Positions 34,811 to 43,290 of a stretch of DNA of 64,000 nt are shown here, piece after piece (within the stretch, counting starts at the first letter, position 1; each line of letters starts with the position of its first letter). This DNA comes from Lachnospiraceae bacterium (lineage in GTDB: Bacteria; Bacillota; Clostridia; Lachnospirales; Lachnospiraceae): NCBI GenBank assembly GCA_017463225.1, contig JAFTPO010000043.1, positions 1-64,000 on the forward strand. Direction: 5' to 3'. The translations under genes were made by a program, and so were the position numbers. The notes beneath the pieces were generated by a model that saw only the letters and a list, made by a program, of their open reading frames with translations, searched no databases and was not told the origin of the DNA.

Positions 34811-36049
34811 ATGAATAAGAACAACTTAATACAGAAGGACTATGGTAAGCGAATTATCGCTCAGGGAGTTATGGCTTCCAATGATACCTTTGAGACAGGT
34901 ATCAACAATAATGACCTTATCATAGGGCCTAGCGGAAGCGGAAAGACAGGAGGGTATCAGGTTCCTAATCTGCAGAATCCGACGGACAGTATGATAATCT
35001 CAGACACCAAGGGAGCTATGTCTAAGATGTTTAAAAAGTCTTTGTTGGAGAAGGGATATCAGGTTCACATTCTGGACTTTGTAAAAGCTGAGAATTCAAC
35101 CTGCGGATATAATCCTTTGATGTTTATACGTAGGACAGCAAACGGAGGGTACAGTCTAAAGGATGTGAAGACCATCGTCAATGCTATGATGCCTACTACA
35201 AACTCCAAGGATCCGTACTGGGACATGTCCGCCAGAAGATATGTGACTATGCTCATATGCGGAGTTATGGAGCATGTCAGACCGGCGGAGAAGGATATGG
35301 TTACAGTTCTAAAGCTTCACAAGCACTTCTGTGAGAAGAAGTTTGAAGGTCTATTTAAGGATTGGTATGCCAGAGATTCCCGAAGTGAGTTTGCGGGATA
35401 TTATGAGCAGCTTAAGCCTTTGGAGAATACAGACAGAACATTGGGCTGTATCCTGGACGTTGCATCAAATGCGCTGGACAACTTCGGCGGTGATGAGATG
35501 AAGCGTATCTTCCAAAATGGAAAGGCTTATGACCTTGCAGAGCTGGGAAAGAGAAAGACAGTGTTATTCTTAAATACCAGTGATATAGACAGAAGTACAG
35601 ATGCCATAGTAAATATTCTGTACACGCAGTGCTTCCAGAGACTGTTCGAGGAAGCAGGTAAGCAGGATGACCTGAGATTAAAGGTGCCTGTGAGAATAGT
35701 AATGGATGACTTTGCTTCGGGTACGGTGATGGAGGATTTTGATAAGATAATATCAGTAATTCGCTCCAGAGATATATCCGTAAGCATCATTATACAGAGC
35801 CTGTCACAGCTGGAGTCACTTTATGGTCAGGACAAGGCCAGAACAATACTGAATAACTGTAGCCACAAGCTTTACCTTGGAGGCTGTGACTTGGATACCA
35901 TTGACTATGTATCCAGATTGTCTAACGAGCCGCAGCATAAGGTGGCATCTTTAGCCAGAGATAAGGCATATCTTATGGTTGAGGGAAAGGCTCCAAGGAT
36001 AGTCGACAGAATGAAGCCATACTCCAATATGGATGATGTGGATAGATAG
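34811..36049 (+). CDS. Soluble VirD4/TraG-like ATPase
   Basis: A 412-residue ATPase of the type IV coupling protein group. Walker A GPSGSGKTGGYQ is near residue 38, followed by MIISDTKGAMSK and the family segment NPLMFI. Walker B is VRIVMDDFAS (about 296-305), followed by the SIIIQSLSQLESLYG region. Coupling proteins normally have two N-terminal membrane helices and 600 or more residues; here the protein starts directly before the ATPase core and has no membrane helix. No relaxase, VirB4 or other conjugation gene is near. Instead a ClpP-like gene starts 24 bases downstream. It may act as a cytoplasmic motor rather than in conjugation (inference). Confidence 0.85.
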   Translation: MNKNNLIQKDYGKRIIAQGVMASNDTFETGINNNDLIIGPSGSGKTGGYQVPNLQNPTDSMIISDTKGAMSKMFKKSLLEKGYQVHILDFVKAENSTCGYNPLMFIRRTANGGYSLKDVKTIVNAMMPTTNSKDPYWDMSARRYVTMLICGVMEHVRPAEKDMVTVLKLHKHFCEKKFEGLFKDWYARDSRSEFAGYYEQLKPLENTDRTLGCILDVASNALDNFGGDEMKRIFQNGKAYDLAELGKRKTVLFLNTSDIDRSTDAIVNILYTQCFQRLFEEAGKQDDLRLKVPVRIVMDDFASGTVMEDFDKIISVIRSRDISVSIIIQSLSQLESLYGQDKARTILNNCSHKLYLGGCDLDTIDYVSRLSNEPQHKVASLARDKAYLMVEGKAPRIVDRMKPYSNMDDVDR

Positions 36050-36072
36050 AATAATGAGAAGGAGGATTTGAG

Positions 36073-36675
36073 ATGTCAGCTTTAATTAAGGATACTAGCA
36101 GAGGTATAGAGCGTATTCTCCCTGAAGATGTGCTCTTTACCAACAGAGAGCTATTTATAACAGAGGAGATCAATGCAGATACCTGCCATAAGCTTCTAAA
36201 GGAGCTTATGGCGCTGGAGAAGATGGATTGTGAGAAGGAGGTTACAATATACATAAACAGTCCCGGAGGTGATGTGGACAGTGGCTTGGCGGTGTTTGAC
36301 TACATGCAGCTTATGAAGTCGCCTATCAGGACGGTGTGCGTGGGAACTGCGGCCAGCATGGGTGCCATGCTATTCTTAGCGGGAGATACCAGAGAGATGC
36401 TTGCCCACAGCAGAATTATGATTCATGACCCGGCCTACGGAGGTGGTAATATGGCGGGCAAGAAGCCTCATGAGCTCCAGTATATGGTGGATAAGCTCAA
36501 GCAGACCCAGGAGGTATTAGCCGGTATCATCTCGGAGAAGACAGGTAAGCCTCTCAAGGAGGTTTACAAGAAGACTAAGCAGGACTCCTACTTCAATGCC
36601 CAGGAGGCTATAGAGTACGGCCTTGCAACAGGAATGGTGAAGACCACCAATTCAGAGTCTTCCATAAAAATATAA
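36073..36675 (+). CDS. ClpP-family serine protease
   Basis: A 200-residue ClpP-like protease. The catalytic triad is readable: Ser in GTAASMGAML, His in MIHDPAYGG, and Asp in KQDSYFNAQEAIEYGL. The handle region carries GGNMAGKKPHELQYM. It is more divergent than a housekeeping ClpP (MIHDP in place of MIHQP), and no clpX, tig or lon is adjacent. It starts behind GGAGGA, 24 bases after the VirD4-like ATPase, and a terminator follows, so the two form a bicistron. An ATPase-protease pair in which the ATPase is not of the Clp type is unusual. Physical partnership is inference. Confidence 0.88.
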   Translation: MSALIKDTSRGIERILPEDVLFTNRELFITEEINADTCHKLLKELMALEKMDCEKEVTIYINSPGGDVDSGLAVFDYMQLMKSPIRTVCVGTAASMGAMLFLAGDTREMLAHSRIMIHDPAYGGGNMAGKKPHELQYMVDKLKQTQEVLAGIISEKTGKPLKEVYKKTKQDSYFNAQEAIEYGLATGMVKTTNSESSIKI

Positions 36676-36681
36676 AAGCTG

Positions 36682-36716
36682 CAGCCAGGTTGCCTTGTGC
36701 GCCTGGCTGTTTTTTA
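36682..36716 (+). terminator. Terminator after the ClpP-like gene
   Basis: The stem CAGCCAGG/CCTGGCTG (36682-36689 with 36702-36709) is followed by T6. Confidence 0.85.
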
Positions 36717-36727
36717 TGGTTATTTTC

Positions 36728-36769
36728 AACTACTGGTTAAATGACAGGGCTAAAAACTCTAATTATAAT
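36728..36769 (+). promoter_or_regulatory. Motif promoter 3 (before the RNase H-like gene)
   Basis: Dyad AACTACTGGTT (36728-36738), two bases, -35 ATGACA (36741-36746), 17 bases, -10 TATAAT (36764-36769). Confidence 0.75.
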
Positions 36770-36832
36770 ATTAATATCTATTAATGTATGTAGCAGTTAA
36801 GTATATGTAAAACAAGACTAAGGAGGTGAACT

Positions 36833-38227
36833 ATGACATACATAAGTGGAGTAAATGCCAGTGATATTGATCAACTGGAGCACATAGAGAGTTTGCTTAA
36901 GGATGCCTATTATAGATATATTGATACTCATAAGGCTAAGCATATAAAGAAGCCAGGTCCATCAGTACAGATTAAGATGAGGGGGAATCTGGTTGCCCGA
37001 ATAGATAAAGCCTTAATCTCTCTAGGAAGTGGAAAGTCTACCGCAGGGGAGAAGGATAGGTATATAGCAAAAAGCAAAGTGATAATTAGAGAATATGCAA
37101 CAAACCTTAAAAATGAAACAGGAGTGATAAACGATTTTCTGGAAAAAAAGCTTGATAAGCTGATTGAGACTATGGCTAAAAGAGAGGCAGAACGTTTTCT
37201 GGTACATAAGTCTAAGATAACTAAGCACAGGATTGATTATGAAAAGCTGTTTTACGCCAAGGGCGCTGTAAATGTTTTGGTAGGACAGGGTGTGGAGCAG
37301 GTTTTAGACAGATGCTTTGTCCTAGACAGTATGCTGTATCAGGTTATGGAGTCTGATATTACATATTATGTTACACCTAAAGGTGGCAAATACCATGTCC
37401 AAAGCTGTAGCTATTGTCAGGGAAAGCAGCTTGAGACCAAGACCTGGTCATATATAATGGATAGGGGTATGCAACCATGTGGCTGTGTGAGTAAATTTCA
37501 CCAAGCTAAAGATGATGGAGCTATAATTCAAACAGTTGAAGAAAAAAACACAGCTGAAGTAACCAACTTTGATAGTTCAAATGTTAAACCGGAGGCTTGC
37601 TGTACTGTTTTTATCGATGAGTCTGTTCGGAACAATATATTGCACAGATATAATGAGGATTTAGAGGATAAGCACGGTGTGTACAGCTATATAATCTGTA
37701 AGGGAAGACTGGAATCAGAGCTACAGATTACCACAAAAAATATTTTGGGACAGGGCGTAGGACTTATAACAGAGGACAGTGATGTGGTTAAGACCTCCAC
37801 GGAAGCTATAGGGGCAGTGTTACTTAAGTTGGTGTATGAATTTAACTTTAAGGGGAATGTTTATATATTCACAGATAATGCTGTTACTAAGAAGAGGTGG
37901 AATCAGAATAAAGGGAATAAGCGACTGAGCAAGCTTTTTGACAATGTATATGTAAAATGGGTATCAAGAGAGAACAACACCAAGGCTGATAAGCTGGGCC
38001 GTGATGTGGCATTTGTTACAGGAGAATCGGTACATATTAGACAGCTGGAGAATACTTGTCGAGCCTATGATGTCTTGCAGAAGAATTATGAGGCATTGCA
38101 GAATAAGTATAACAAACTGACCGAGGAGTATGATTTTGTACGTACCTATTTTGATAATCCAAGGAAGCAGCTTCCTAACCTTGTGGAAGAGCTGGAGCTG
38201 TTAGCCAAGAAGAAGGGAGGAATGTAG
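36833..38227 (+). CDS. RNase H-fold protein with Cys/His zinc motif
   Basis: A 464-residue protein. Residues 1-175 are helical and basic with no family match known to me. Residues about 188-218 hold a Cys/His cluster (HVQSCSYCQ then CGC), likely a small zinc site. Residues about 255-390 have the RNase H arrangement: Asp in VFIDES, Glu in TEAIGAVLL, Asp in IFTDNA, and a last Asp in NTKADKLGRD. All four acidic positions are therefore kept, and nuclease activity on RNA-DNA hybrids is plausible. The C-terminus (400-464) is coiled coil. It starts behind AAGGAGGTG and is followed one base after its stop by the next gene. It belongs to the dyad regulon. Confidence 0.7.
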   Translation: MTYISGVNASDIDQLEHIESLLKDAYYRYIDTHKAKHIKKPGPSVQIKMRGNLVARIDKALISLGSGKSTAGEKDRYIAKSKVIIREYATNLKNETGVINDFLEKKLDKLIETMAKREAERFLVHKSKITKHRIDYEKLFYAKGAVNVLVGQGVEQVLDRCFVLDSMLYQVMESDITYYVTPKGGKYHVQSCSYCQGKQLETKTWSYIMDRGMQPCGCVSKFHQAKDDGAIIQTVEEKNTAEVTNFDSSNVKPEACCTVFIDESVRNNILHRYNEDLEDKHGVYSYIICKGRLESELQITTKNILGQGVGLITEDSDVVKTSTEAIGAVLLKLVYEFNFKGNVYIFTDNAVTKKRWNQNKGNKRLSKLFDNVYVKWVSRENNTKADKLGRDVAFVTGESVHIRQLENTCRAYDVLQKNYEALQNKYNKLTEEYDFVRTYFDNPRKQLPNLVEELELLAKKKGGM

Positions 38228-38228
38228 C

Positions 38229-39149
38229 ATGAAACTGGTTGTACTTGATATGCTATGGGGAGTAAGCATGTTAGACTATTACATATCGGAGTATGTGGCT
38301 ATTTCCTTGGACGAAAGCTTGCATACTGTGGGCATGATACATTTTCTCAACGAGAACGACGAGAGTAATCTAACCTCAAAAAGGCTTAAATACGGCCAGG
38401 GAGGATTTGTTGTTGAGAGCCAGACTGCCGGATGGGACAGATTGTTAAAGTTTATACCAAGTGATGCAACAGTAGTATTTTGGAATCCCGACATAGCAAA
38501 TGTAATAAAAGGCGTTAATAATTCCATGTCAAAGAAGAGGAGATTATATAATAACAAGATATGTGTTAAAGAAGTGTACAGTATGATGAGTAGCTGTGAA
38601 AAAAGAGTGGCACCCCTTACCTTTAGTGTTGCTATAGATGAGCTTAAGCTTACCTTTGATACTGATGATTGGAAGGAGCCTAGAAATAGGGGCAAGACTA
38701 TGGTGAGACTTATTAGAAAGCTTATTAATTCCGGAATAAGTGTGGATGGCGATGATTTCAAGAGGTACTTCTTAAGCGGAGCCAAGCATAAGCTGGAGGG
38801 AAAAAAGTATTTTGATTTGGATATGAAATACCACCAAAGGAAGAGAAGGGAGTTGGTACTTGAAAGTCTAAGGGATAGATTTACCAACTATGACTTTGAC
38901 GGTTCCCATATTACAGTTAGTCTTCCTTGCGCAGCCTATAAGGTAAACTTTAAAGCAGATGACACAGAGATAGTATACAGGAGATATGATTTTTCAAGAG
39001 GGGAGAAAAGAGAGCATATTATCCTGGAAGGAAGTGACATAGGGAAAAAGGTAGCCGCAATTGCAGATGCTATAGAGCTTATAGAGAAAAGACTGTCTTA
39101 CGGAGTAGGGAATTCTGAAATCACCAGGTTGCTGCAGGCAATATCATAA
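38229..39149 (+). CDS. Unknown partner of the RNase H-like protein
   Basis: I do not recognise this 306-residue soluble protein. It starts one base after the RNase H-like gene, with GGAGGA inside that gene's end, so it is certainly co-translated with it. The N-terminus (MKLVVLDML, then YVAISLDESLHTVGMIHF) reads like the first strands of an RNase H or actin-like fold, but the usual acidic signature is not complete. The C-terminal part is basic and helical, then strand-rich (YKVNFKADDTEIVYRRYDF). No membrane segment or nucleotide-binding loop is seen. A terminator follows. Confidence 0.6.
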   Translation: MKLVVLDMLWGVSMLDYYISEYVAISLDESLHTVGMIHFLNENDESNLTSKRLKYGQGGFVVESQTAGWDRLLKFIPSDATVVFWNPDIANVIKGVNNSMSKKRRLYNNKICVKEVYSMMSSCEKRVAPLTFSVAIDELKLTFDTDDWKEPRNRGKTMVRLIRKLINSGISVDGDDFKRYFLSGAKHKLEGKKYFDLDMKYHQRKRRELVLESLRDRFTNYDFDGSHITVSLPCAAYKVNFKADDTEIVYRRYDFSRGEKREHIILEGSDIGKKVAAIADAIELIEKRLSYGVGNSEITRLLQAIS

Positions 39150-39159
39150 TGCGGTGTGT

Positions 39160-39190
39160 TAGGGAGTCTTTTTAGACTCCCTATTATTGT
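39160..39190 (+). terminator. Terminator after the RNase H-like operon
   Basis: A 10-bp stem TAGGGAGTCT/AGACTCCCTA (39160-39169 with 39174-39183) followed by TTATTGT. Confidence 0.7.
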
Positions 39191-39208
39191 GGTTAGTAAA
39201 TTTCTCGA

Positions 39209-39236
39209 TTGACAAAAACTGTAAAAATAGTAATAT
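39209..39236 (+). promoter_or_regulatory. Promoter of the GGDEF/EAL gene
   Basis: Consensus TTGACA (39209-39214) and TAATAT (39231-39236) with 16 bases between. The AAC-Y-A-N-N-R-GTT dyad is absent here. Confidence 0.5.
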
Positions 39237-39311
39237 AAGCCTTGTATGGAGAATATTTGGGAATAACTTAATAGACTGGGGAGCATTTTTGAATGTTTTG
39301 GAGGAAATGTT

Positions 39312-40985
39312 GTGGAGTCTACACTATACAGCAAAAGTTTAAGAAAGTTTTTTGAGTACTTTGAGGAGGATGCAGCTTCTGCAAAGGAGTGTGCAGACAT
39401 ACTTGTGAAGGCGGTGCCTGTAGTGGCAGATGATCTTCATCTGGGAAGGCTTGAGATATGTCTTAAGGCACCTGTTAGTATGTACGACGTTATGGGCACA
39501 AGTGTTGAGCATGTGATTTACACTAGTCCCTTGGGGTATGATACTAATTCATTGCAAAGTAATTTTGAGACAGGTGACCATGGAAAGGTAATTATTAAAG
39601 CATATCCAGAGAAGGGATATCAGTGGAACCGGTCTGAGATGGAATCTCTAAAGGTGTTTGCTTTGAATATTTTCTTCCTATGTGGAAGAGCCAGACTGAT
39701 TGAAATTGTGGAGACCTTGATTGTAACAGATACTTCCACAGGAATCGGTAATCTGACAGGCTTTATGAAATACGCGTATCAGATAATGGTTAAGACCGGA
39801 TTGCAGGATTACCACGCTTATAGATTCAATGTTAAGAATTTTAAGATGGTTACAAGGGCATTGGAGGATATGAGAGCTCCTGAAATATTCCGCGCCTATG
39901 GAAGGGCTATAGGACGCTTTATAGGTGGTGATGGTAAGCTGGCACATCTTGGTGGAGACAACTTTGTTGCTTTATTAAAAGATGATAGAACAGAGGAGTT
40001 TTTGGAATTTATGTCTGGTGTGCCTTTGGGAATATCATCACTTGAAGAACCAGTGACATTAGATGCGAGAATTGGTGTATATGATATTCAGCCGGGTGAT
40101 AATATAAGTGCAGTGATGGAATACATTGATACTGCCTCTAATTTGGCTAAAAATACCAATCAGGATGTAGTTTATTTCAAGGCCCAGATGTTGGATAAGC
40201 TGCTTCATGACAAGGCGATTTTGGCAGATTTTCCTCGTGCCATAAAGGAAAAGGAGTTTGTGGTTTATTATCAGCCGAAGGTGAATATTCACGATAATAC
40301 TATGTGTGGCTGTGAGGCCTTGGTTCGCTGGAAGGCTGGAGATGAGATAATACCTCCTATGGAGTTCATTCCTGTTTTGGAGGAAAATGGATCAGTTTGT
40401 GAGCTGGATTTTTATGTGTTAGAACAGGTATGTGCCAGCATAAAGGAGTGGATTGAAAGAGACATTAAGCCGGTTTGCGTATCTGTGAATTTCTCCAGAC
40501 AGCATCTTAAGCATTCTGATGTGGAGGATAGAATTCTTGGGATTATTGACAGCTACGGCATAGAGCATTCCCTCATAGAGATAGAGCTTACAGAGATGTC
40601 GGGATATGAGGATTTTGACAGACTGGGAAAATTTGTCGAGAAGATAAAAGCTAATGGGGTGCGAACCTCTATAGATGATTTTGGAACAGGATATTCATCT
40701 CTTAATATGCTTACAGAGATGGAGGTGGATGTTGTTAAGCTGGATAGAACATTGACCAAATGTGTAGAGAGTGAGTATAGCAAGACTAAGCTTATGCTTC
40801 TTAATATTGTAGACATGGTTCACAAGCTTAATTATAAGGCTTTAGCTGAAGGTGTTGAAACTGATGAACAGGTGAAATTCCTTAAAAATATAGGCTGTAC
40901 CATGGTTCAGGGCTTCCTATATGATATGCCCCTTCCTAGAGAAGAGTTTGAAAAAAGACTTACAGGTGAAGTTAGATATAATTAA
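39312..40985 (+). CDS. GGDEF(degenerate)-EAL protein, putative c-di-GMP phosphodiesterase
   Basis: A 557-residue soluble protein. An N-terminal region of about 135 residues looks GAF-like. A GGDEF fold (about 135-300) has the changed signature LGGDNF, so cyclase activity is doubtful. The EAL domain (about 305-550) keeps CEALVRW, ELTEMSGY, IDDFGTGYSSLNML and EGVETDEQ, so it probably hydrolyses c-di-GMP. The start is a GTG behind GGAGG. It is placed within the accessory block but has an ordinary promoter without the shared dyad, so it may not belong to that regulon. Confidence 0.88.
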   Translation: MESTLYSKSLRKFFEYFEEDAASAKECADILVKAVPVVADDLHLGRLEICLKAPVSMYDVMGTSVEHVIYTSPLGYDTNSLQSNFETGDHGKVIIKAYPEKGYQWNRSEMESLKVFALNIFFLCGRARLIEIVETLIVTDTSTGIGNLTGFMKYAYQIMVKTGLQDYHAYRFNVKNFKMVTRALEDMRAPEIFRAYGRAIGRFIGGDGKLAHLGGDNFVALLKDDRTEEFLEFMSGVPLGISSLEEPVTLDARIGVYDIQPGDNISAVMEYIDTASNLAKNTNQDVVYFKAQMLDKLLHDKAILADFPRAIKEKEFVVYYQPKVNIHDNTMCGCEALVRWKAGDEIIPPMEFIPVLEENGSVCELDFYVLEQVCASIKEWIERDIKPVCVSVNFSRQHLKHSDVEDRILGIIDSYGIEHSLIEIELTEMSGYEDFDRLGKFVEKIKANGVRTSIDDFGTGYSSLNMLTEMEVDVVKLDRTLTKCVESEYSKTKLMLLNIVDMVHKLNYKALAEGVETDEQVKFLKNIGCTMVQGFLYDMPLPREEFEKRLTGEVRYN

Positions 40986-40992
40986 AATAATG

Positions 40993-41028
40993 AAAAGACC
41001 TCGGTGCTTAAATGTGCCGGGGTCTTTT
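40993..41028 (+). terminator. Terminator after the GGDEF/EAL gene
   Basis: A long stem AAAAGACC-TCGG / CCGG-GGTCTTTT with A and T runs at its base. Confidence 0.8.
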
Positions 41029-41029
41029 C

Positions 41030-41071
41030 AACTACCAGTTTAATGACATTTTAGTATTTGCTTTCTATAAT
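41030..41071 (+). promoter_or_regulatory. Motif promoter 4 (before the XRE regulator)
   Basis: Dyad AACTACCAGTT (41030-41040), two bases, -35 ATGACA (41043-41048), 17 bases, -10 TATAAT (41066-41071). It lies directly behind the preceding terminator. Confidence 0.75.
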
Positions 41072-41122
41072 TATGGTATAGAAGTAGTAAGGGATTTATA
41101 GATAATTTATAGGGGGTTAGAT

Positions 41123-41476
41123 ATGTCAGATAATATGGATATTAAGAATATGACACAGCTGGAGATTATTGGCGCTAATATGAGAAGAGTTAGGAAGCAG
41201 AAGGGCTTTAGTGTACAGGATGTGAAGGAGTGTCTTGGACTTGCTTCTGTGCAAAGCGTGTATAAGTGGGAACAGGGGAAATGTATGCCACAGGCAGATA
41301 ATTTACTTAAGCTTATGGAGTATTATGGAGTAGGACCTGCTGAGCTTTTAGAGGGTATTTCTACAAACAGGGCACCTAAGGCAGAGGGAAATTACGACCT
41401 GATGCTTTTTAATGAGGGCTACGAGAGACTTGTAGAGTATTATCGATATTTGGTTAAGAAGGACAAGGGTAATTAG
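41123..41476 (+). CDS. XRE-family (HTH_3) DNA-binding protein
   Basis: A 117-residue cytoplasmic regulator. The HTH domain spans about residues 13-66 (IGANMRRVRKQKGFSVQDV, then LASVQSVYKWEQGKCMP), with a short helical C-terminus of unknown role. The start follows GGGGGT. Its own promoter carries the dyad shared by three other promoters of this block. It is therefore a natural candidate for the factor that binds the dyad, but the sequence does not prove this. A terminator follows, so it is monocistronic. Confidence 0.85.
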   Translation: MSDNMDIKNMTQLEIIGANMRRVRKQKGFSVQDVKECLGLASVQSVYKWEQGKCMPQADNLLKLMEYYGVGPAELLEGISTNRAPKAEGNYDLMLFNEGYERLVEYYRYLVKKDKGN

Positions 41477-41492
41477 TTCATATCCTAATTTG

Positions 41493-41528
41493 AACCACCA
41501 TATGATATAACATGTGGTGGTTTTTTTG
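41493..41528 (+). terminator. Terminator after the XRE gene
   Basis: A 12-bp stem (41493-41504 with 41511-41522) with one G-U pair and a T-run. Confidence 0.85.
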
Positions 41529-41610
41529 TTGCATAACATAGAACAAAATGTTATCATCAATGATGTTTATGAAATAAACATATGATTCAGGGAGATGAAA
41601 GGGGAATAAT

Positions 41611-42333
41611 ATGGAGCTAAAGCTGAAGGATTCTAATGAAGAAAACAAGCCACAAACAAAGTATAGGGTGCAGGAGAGCACTGATGAAGAGACTAAGGTA
41701 ACTGACTCTCAGGATGGAATGTATTATAACAATCCTGTAAAAATTACCAACACAGTGGTTACACCAACTGTAAGCAATAAGAAGTCAGGGTTTGATGCTA
41801 TGGATATAGTTAAATGGGTGGTAATTATTGCACTGGTGGTAGTGGCTGTTAGTTTGGTGAAGGGACTTATTAGTCCAAAGGCTACTGATGTGACAAAGTT
41901 TGTTAATTATGACTATGATCAGTTGAAGGATGCCATAGATGAGGATATTGAGAAGGATACAGATATGAGTAGTAAGATTACTCATTATTCTAATGGTACT
42001 GTTACTGTAGATAGCGCAGAGGGCATTGGCATAGTTTATATCGATGGGGCTAGGAAGGGACTACATATTGATGATAAGAAGTATTGTATGTTTGGTATAT
42101 CTTTGGGGGACGGTGAGACAACCATCGAAGATAATATAACCTATGACTACACAGAATATATGTTGGTATTAAATGATTTGGCAGGCGGTAAATCCACAGC
42201 GACAATATACTATAACACTTCAAAAAATGATTGTTTGGTTGTATTTGTGAATGATAAAAGCGCCAGAGTTGTTGCTATGACTTATTTTAATGATTATAAA
42301 TTGTTTTCAACAAATCTGGACACTATAGAATAG
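41611..42333 (+). CDS. Single-span membrane protein of unknown function
   Basis: A 240-residue protein with a polar, charged N-terminus (1-65), one membrane helix (about 66-86, VKWVVIIALVVVAVSLV) and a C-terminal domain of about 150 residues, expected outside the cell. That domain is mixed strand/helix, with segments such as SAEGIGIVYIDGARKG and CMFGISLGDGETT. No cysteine pairs or enzyme motifs stand out, and I do not recognise a family. The start follows AAAGGGG, and a strong terminator follows the stop. Confidence 0.65.
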   Translation: MELKLKDSNEENKPQTKYRVQESTDEETKVTDSQDGMYYNNPVKITNTVVTPTVSNKKSGFDAMDIVKWVVIIALVVVAVSLVKGLISPKATDVTKFVNYDYDQLKDAIDEDIEKDTDMSSKITHYSNGTVTVDSAEGIGIVYIDGARKGLHIDDKKYCMFGISLGDGETTIEDNITYDYTEYMLVLNDLAGGKSTATIYYNTSKNDCLVVFVNDKSARVVAMTYFNDYKLFSTNLDTIE

Positions 42334-42340
42334 AATTTGA

Positions 42341-42393
42341 AGAATAGCATAATCTTCTTGAAGTAACAGGAAAATTATGCTATTCTTTTTTTG
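42341..42393 (+). terminator. Terminator after the single-span membrane protein
   Basis: A perfect 13-bp stem (42341-42353 with 42374-42386) followed by T7. Confidence 0.88.
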
Positions 42394-42447
42394 TGTTATT
42401 TTATACACAGGATTTAACGATTTACGAGAGAAAAGGGAGGATATATT

Positions 42448-43266
42448 ATGAATTGTTCAGTTTGTGGAGCTATGATTCCGGTTGGACAGAATGCATGCCC
42501 GAATTGTGGAGCACCTGTTCAGCAGGTAGCGCAGCCAATGCAGCCAATGGGAGGCTATCAGCAGCCGGTACAGCCAATGCAGCCAATGGGAGGCTACCAG
42601 CAGCCGGTACAGCCAATGCAGCCAATGGGAGGCTACCAGCAGCCAGTACAGCCAATGGGAGGCTATCAGCAACCAATGCAGCCACAGCAGCCTATGGGAG
42701 GTTATCAGCAGCAGGCGGGTGGCTATCAGCAACCTATGGGACAGCCAGGTGGAGCAGCTCCAGCATTTAATAAGGCAGCACTTTCAGGAATTCTTGATGG
42801 TGGTATTATGAAGCTGGTTGGATTAATTGGAGCAGCACTTATTATGCTTAGTCCACTTTTATCATGGTGCTATGCAAAGATTGAGTTCTGGGGAGAGGTA
42901 GAGAAGGATTCTCTCAATATGTTTGGTATAGCTGATGAGCTTGATGCCGGAATATTTGTGCTTTATGGTATAATAATTATGCTGGCTGGTGCACTTTTAG
43001 TATGTAATGATGTAGCAGATTTAGCTCAGCCATTACAGGTTCTTAAGCAGAAGCTTTCTATGATTCCATATGTTGAGCTTATTATAGTAGGTGTTGTACT
43101 TTTATTCTTCATACTTGCTATGGCTAATGGAGATGTAAATGATGTTATAGAAGCAGCTGACCTTATGGGCAAGGGAACACACGGTGTTGGACCTGTAGTT
43201 TGTATTATTGGTATGCTTGGAGCAGCAGCACCTAGAGTGTGCAAGATTTTAAATATTAATATCTAA
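42448..43266 (+). CDS. Zinc-ribbon membrane protein with Gln/Pro/Met/Gly repeats
   Basis: A 272-residue protein. Residues 3-24 form a zinc ribbon (CSVCGA and CPNCGA). Residues 25-110 are a low-complexity linker built of 13-residue repeats of the type QPMQPMGGYQQPV. The rest has about four membrane helices (near 125-145, 168-190, 210-230 and 245-265). Zinc-ribbon proteins with such linkers are common in Lachnospiraceae, with unknown function. The flexible linker probably displays the ribbon in the cytoplasm. A good GGGAGG site precedes the ATG and a terminator follows. The open frame 42393-42770 in another phase is only a shadow of the repeats. Confidence 0.75.
   Translation: MNCSVCGAMIPVGQNACPNCGAPVQQVAQPMQPMGGYQQPVQPMQPMGGYQQPVQPMQPMGGYQQPVQPMGGYQQPMQPQQPMGGYQQQAGGYQQPMGQPGGAAPAFNKAALSGILDGGIMKLVGLIGAALIMLSPLLSWCYAKIEFWGEVEKDSLNMFGIADELDAGIFVLYGIIIMLAGALLVCNDVADLAQPLQVLKQKLSMIPYVELIIVGVVLLFFILAMANGDVNDVIEAADLMGKGTHGVGPVVCIIGMLGAAAPRVCKILNINI
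42532..42740 (+). repeat. Tandem 39-bp repeats in the zinc-ribbon gene
   Basis: Three nearly identical 39-base units start at 42532, 42571 and 42610, followed by a 30-base partial unit (42649-42678) and degenerate copies to about 42740. Confidence 0.9.
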
Positions 43267-43290
43267 TAATTAGTATTATATATGTCTATT

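Noticed and set aside
34811..36675. Conjugative element because of the VirD4-like gene.
   Set aside because: No relaxase, VirB4, VirB6, oriT-like repeat or integrase was seen, and the protein lacks the membrane anchor.
36073..36675. Housekeeping clpP.
   Set aside because: Context (VirD4-like partner, no clpX or tig) and the altered MIHDP motif argue for an accessory paralogue; no gene symbol was given.
42393..42770. 125-residue ORF rich in Ala/Asn/Gly.
   Set aside because: It is the frame-shifted shadow of the 39-bp repeats in the zinc-ribbon gene.
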